A stretch of DNA of 51,546 nt from assembly GCA_021107435.1 (NCBI GenBank), contig JAIOSV010000092.1:1-51546 (forward strand), given 5' to 3'. Made by a program: the position numbers and the translations under genes. Shown here piece after piece: positions 51,221 through 51,546 of this stretch. Below the pieces are notes generated by a model. It was not told where the DNA came from and ran no database searches. It saw nothing but the letters and a program-made list of their open reading frames with translations. Position 1 is the first letter of the stretch; each line of letters begins with the position of its first letter. The DNA is from Candidatus Sabulitectum sp. Its GTDB lineage: Bacteria > Fermentibacterota > Fermentibacteria > Fermentibacterales > JCC-6.

Positions 51221-51546
51221 CTATCTGTTTTCAGGAATCATATCAAATAGTCCGGAGACTTTCCTTACATAGGAATTCTCTTTATCCTTTTCGTTCTGAT
51301 CTGTTTTCTTCTCAACTTCTTCTTTTTCTGAATCGGGGACAGCAGATGTGGAAGTATTCTCCGTACTAACGCTCCGTGCTGACGCACGGGACGCTCCCGG
51401 TGTAGGCTTTGCTGCTTTCGGGACGCCCTTGTTATTGGCTAAAGAGCTCTCCGTACTGACGTCCGGGACGCCCTCTGTTTCAGCTTCTTTGCTCTCCGTA
51501 CTATCGCCCGGGACGCCCTTGTTATTGGTTAAAGAGCTCTCCGTAC
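51221..51546 (-). CDS. dnaX: DnaX (DNA polymerase III tau/gamma) C-terminal end, partial
   Basis: Only the last 108 codons are present; the gene continues beyond 51546. The final residues YVRKVSGLFDMIPENR fit the end of DnaX-type proteins, and the position 11 bases before ybaB-recR is diagnostic. The visible part is low-complexity, made of 15-residue repeats (STESSLTNNKGVPGD, STESKEAETEGVPDV, STESSLANNKGVPKA) and then a charged linker. This is a disordered tail rather than the ATPase core. Identity rests on context more than on sequence. Confidence 0.7.
   Translation of the reverse strand, partial: TESSLTNNKGVPGDSTESKEAETEGVPDVSTESSLANNKGVPKAAKPTPGASRASARSVSTENTSTSAVPDSEKEEVEKKTDQNEKDKENSYVRKVSGLFDMIPENR
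51359..51546 (-). repeat. 45-bp tandem repeats in the dnaX tail
   Basis: The motif CTCCGTACT (plus strand) begins at 51359, 51449, 51494 and 51539, i.e. at multiples of 45 bases. Each 45-bp unit encodes a 15-residue block beginning STES or a degenerate form; AACAAGGGCGTCCCG recurs. The reading frame is kept in all units. The array continues past the window edge. Confidence 0.8.

Overview
The window reads as a chromosomal segment of a Gram-negative (diderm) bacterium from a poorly studied lineage. Outer-membrane features are plain: a predicted metallopeptidase/propeller/beta-barrel protein, an LpoB-like lipoprotein and at least six other probable lipoproteins. Core genes (recA, recR, dnaX, rpsB-tsf-pyrH-frr, rplM-rpsI, dxr, rseP, cinA) are ordinary in kind. 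Many neighbours are families with no known role, including two DUF6754-type membrane proteins. I infer an uncultured FCB-like candidate phylum (Fermentibacteria/Aegiribacteria-like), but only a 16S or marker-gene comparison could confirm this.

Layout. 0.2-6 kb: YgiQ-type radical SAM protein, ORF6N-domain protein, PUR-alpha-like protein, TauE/SafE permease, two coupled GNAT acetyltransferases and a solitary DUF6754 protein. 6-9.3 kb: lipoprotein, a selenocysteine-containing SelD with a Cys-rich N-terminal extension, a glycosyltransferase, a small membrane protein and tRNA-Phe. 9.4-12.3 kb: a long GlmL/MutL-type protein coupled to a 53-aa rubredoxin. 12.4-17.9 kb is the accessory part: HicAB, a GH114/TM1410-like lipoprotein, an orphan lipoprotein with a decayed duplicate of its end, MntA-HepT, and a SatD-DUF3307 pair. 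17.9-21.6 kb: a four-gene operon of uncharacterised membrane proteins including the second DUF6754 protein. 21.6-28 kb: SerA-like dehydrogenase, split transketolase, FSA-type transaldolase, UvrD/PcrA helicase, a 29-aa peptide with tandem hairpins, and DeoC. 28-33.6 kb: an envelope cluster of TPR protein, LpoB, FGE-like protein and the outer-membrane peptidase. 34-43.8 kb: one long leftward operon running rplM-rpsI-rpsB-tsf-pyrH-frr-uppS-cdsA-dxr-rseP-(49 aa)-ABC exporter. 44-51.5 kb: dnaX-ybaB-recR-pgsA-pgpA-cinA-thpR, a propeller lipoprotein, then recA-recX and a hypothetical gene.

How genes work together. The long operon links translation (L13, S9, S2, EF-Ts, RRF), UMP supply, and isoprenoid, lipid and envelope steps. 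Many starts and stops overlap (ATGA, GTGA, TAATG, TAGTG, TTGA), so translational coupling is common. recA has a perfect -10 box and a Bacillus-type LexA-like box inside its promoter. The hicAB promoter places transcription start almost on the ATG, suggesting a leaderless message.

Best candidates for undescribed biology are (1) the four-gene DUF6754 membrane operon with its solitary paralogue, (2) the SatD-DUF3307 pair, in which SatD has class III cyclase-like motifs plus an HTH and sits beside a membrane protein, (3) the Cys-rich SelD selenoprotein, and (4) two very small genes at 27218 and 35846.
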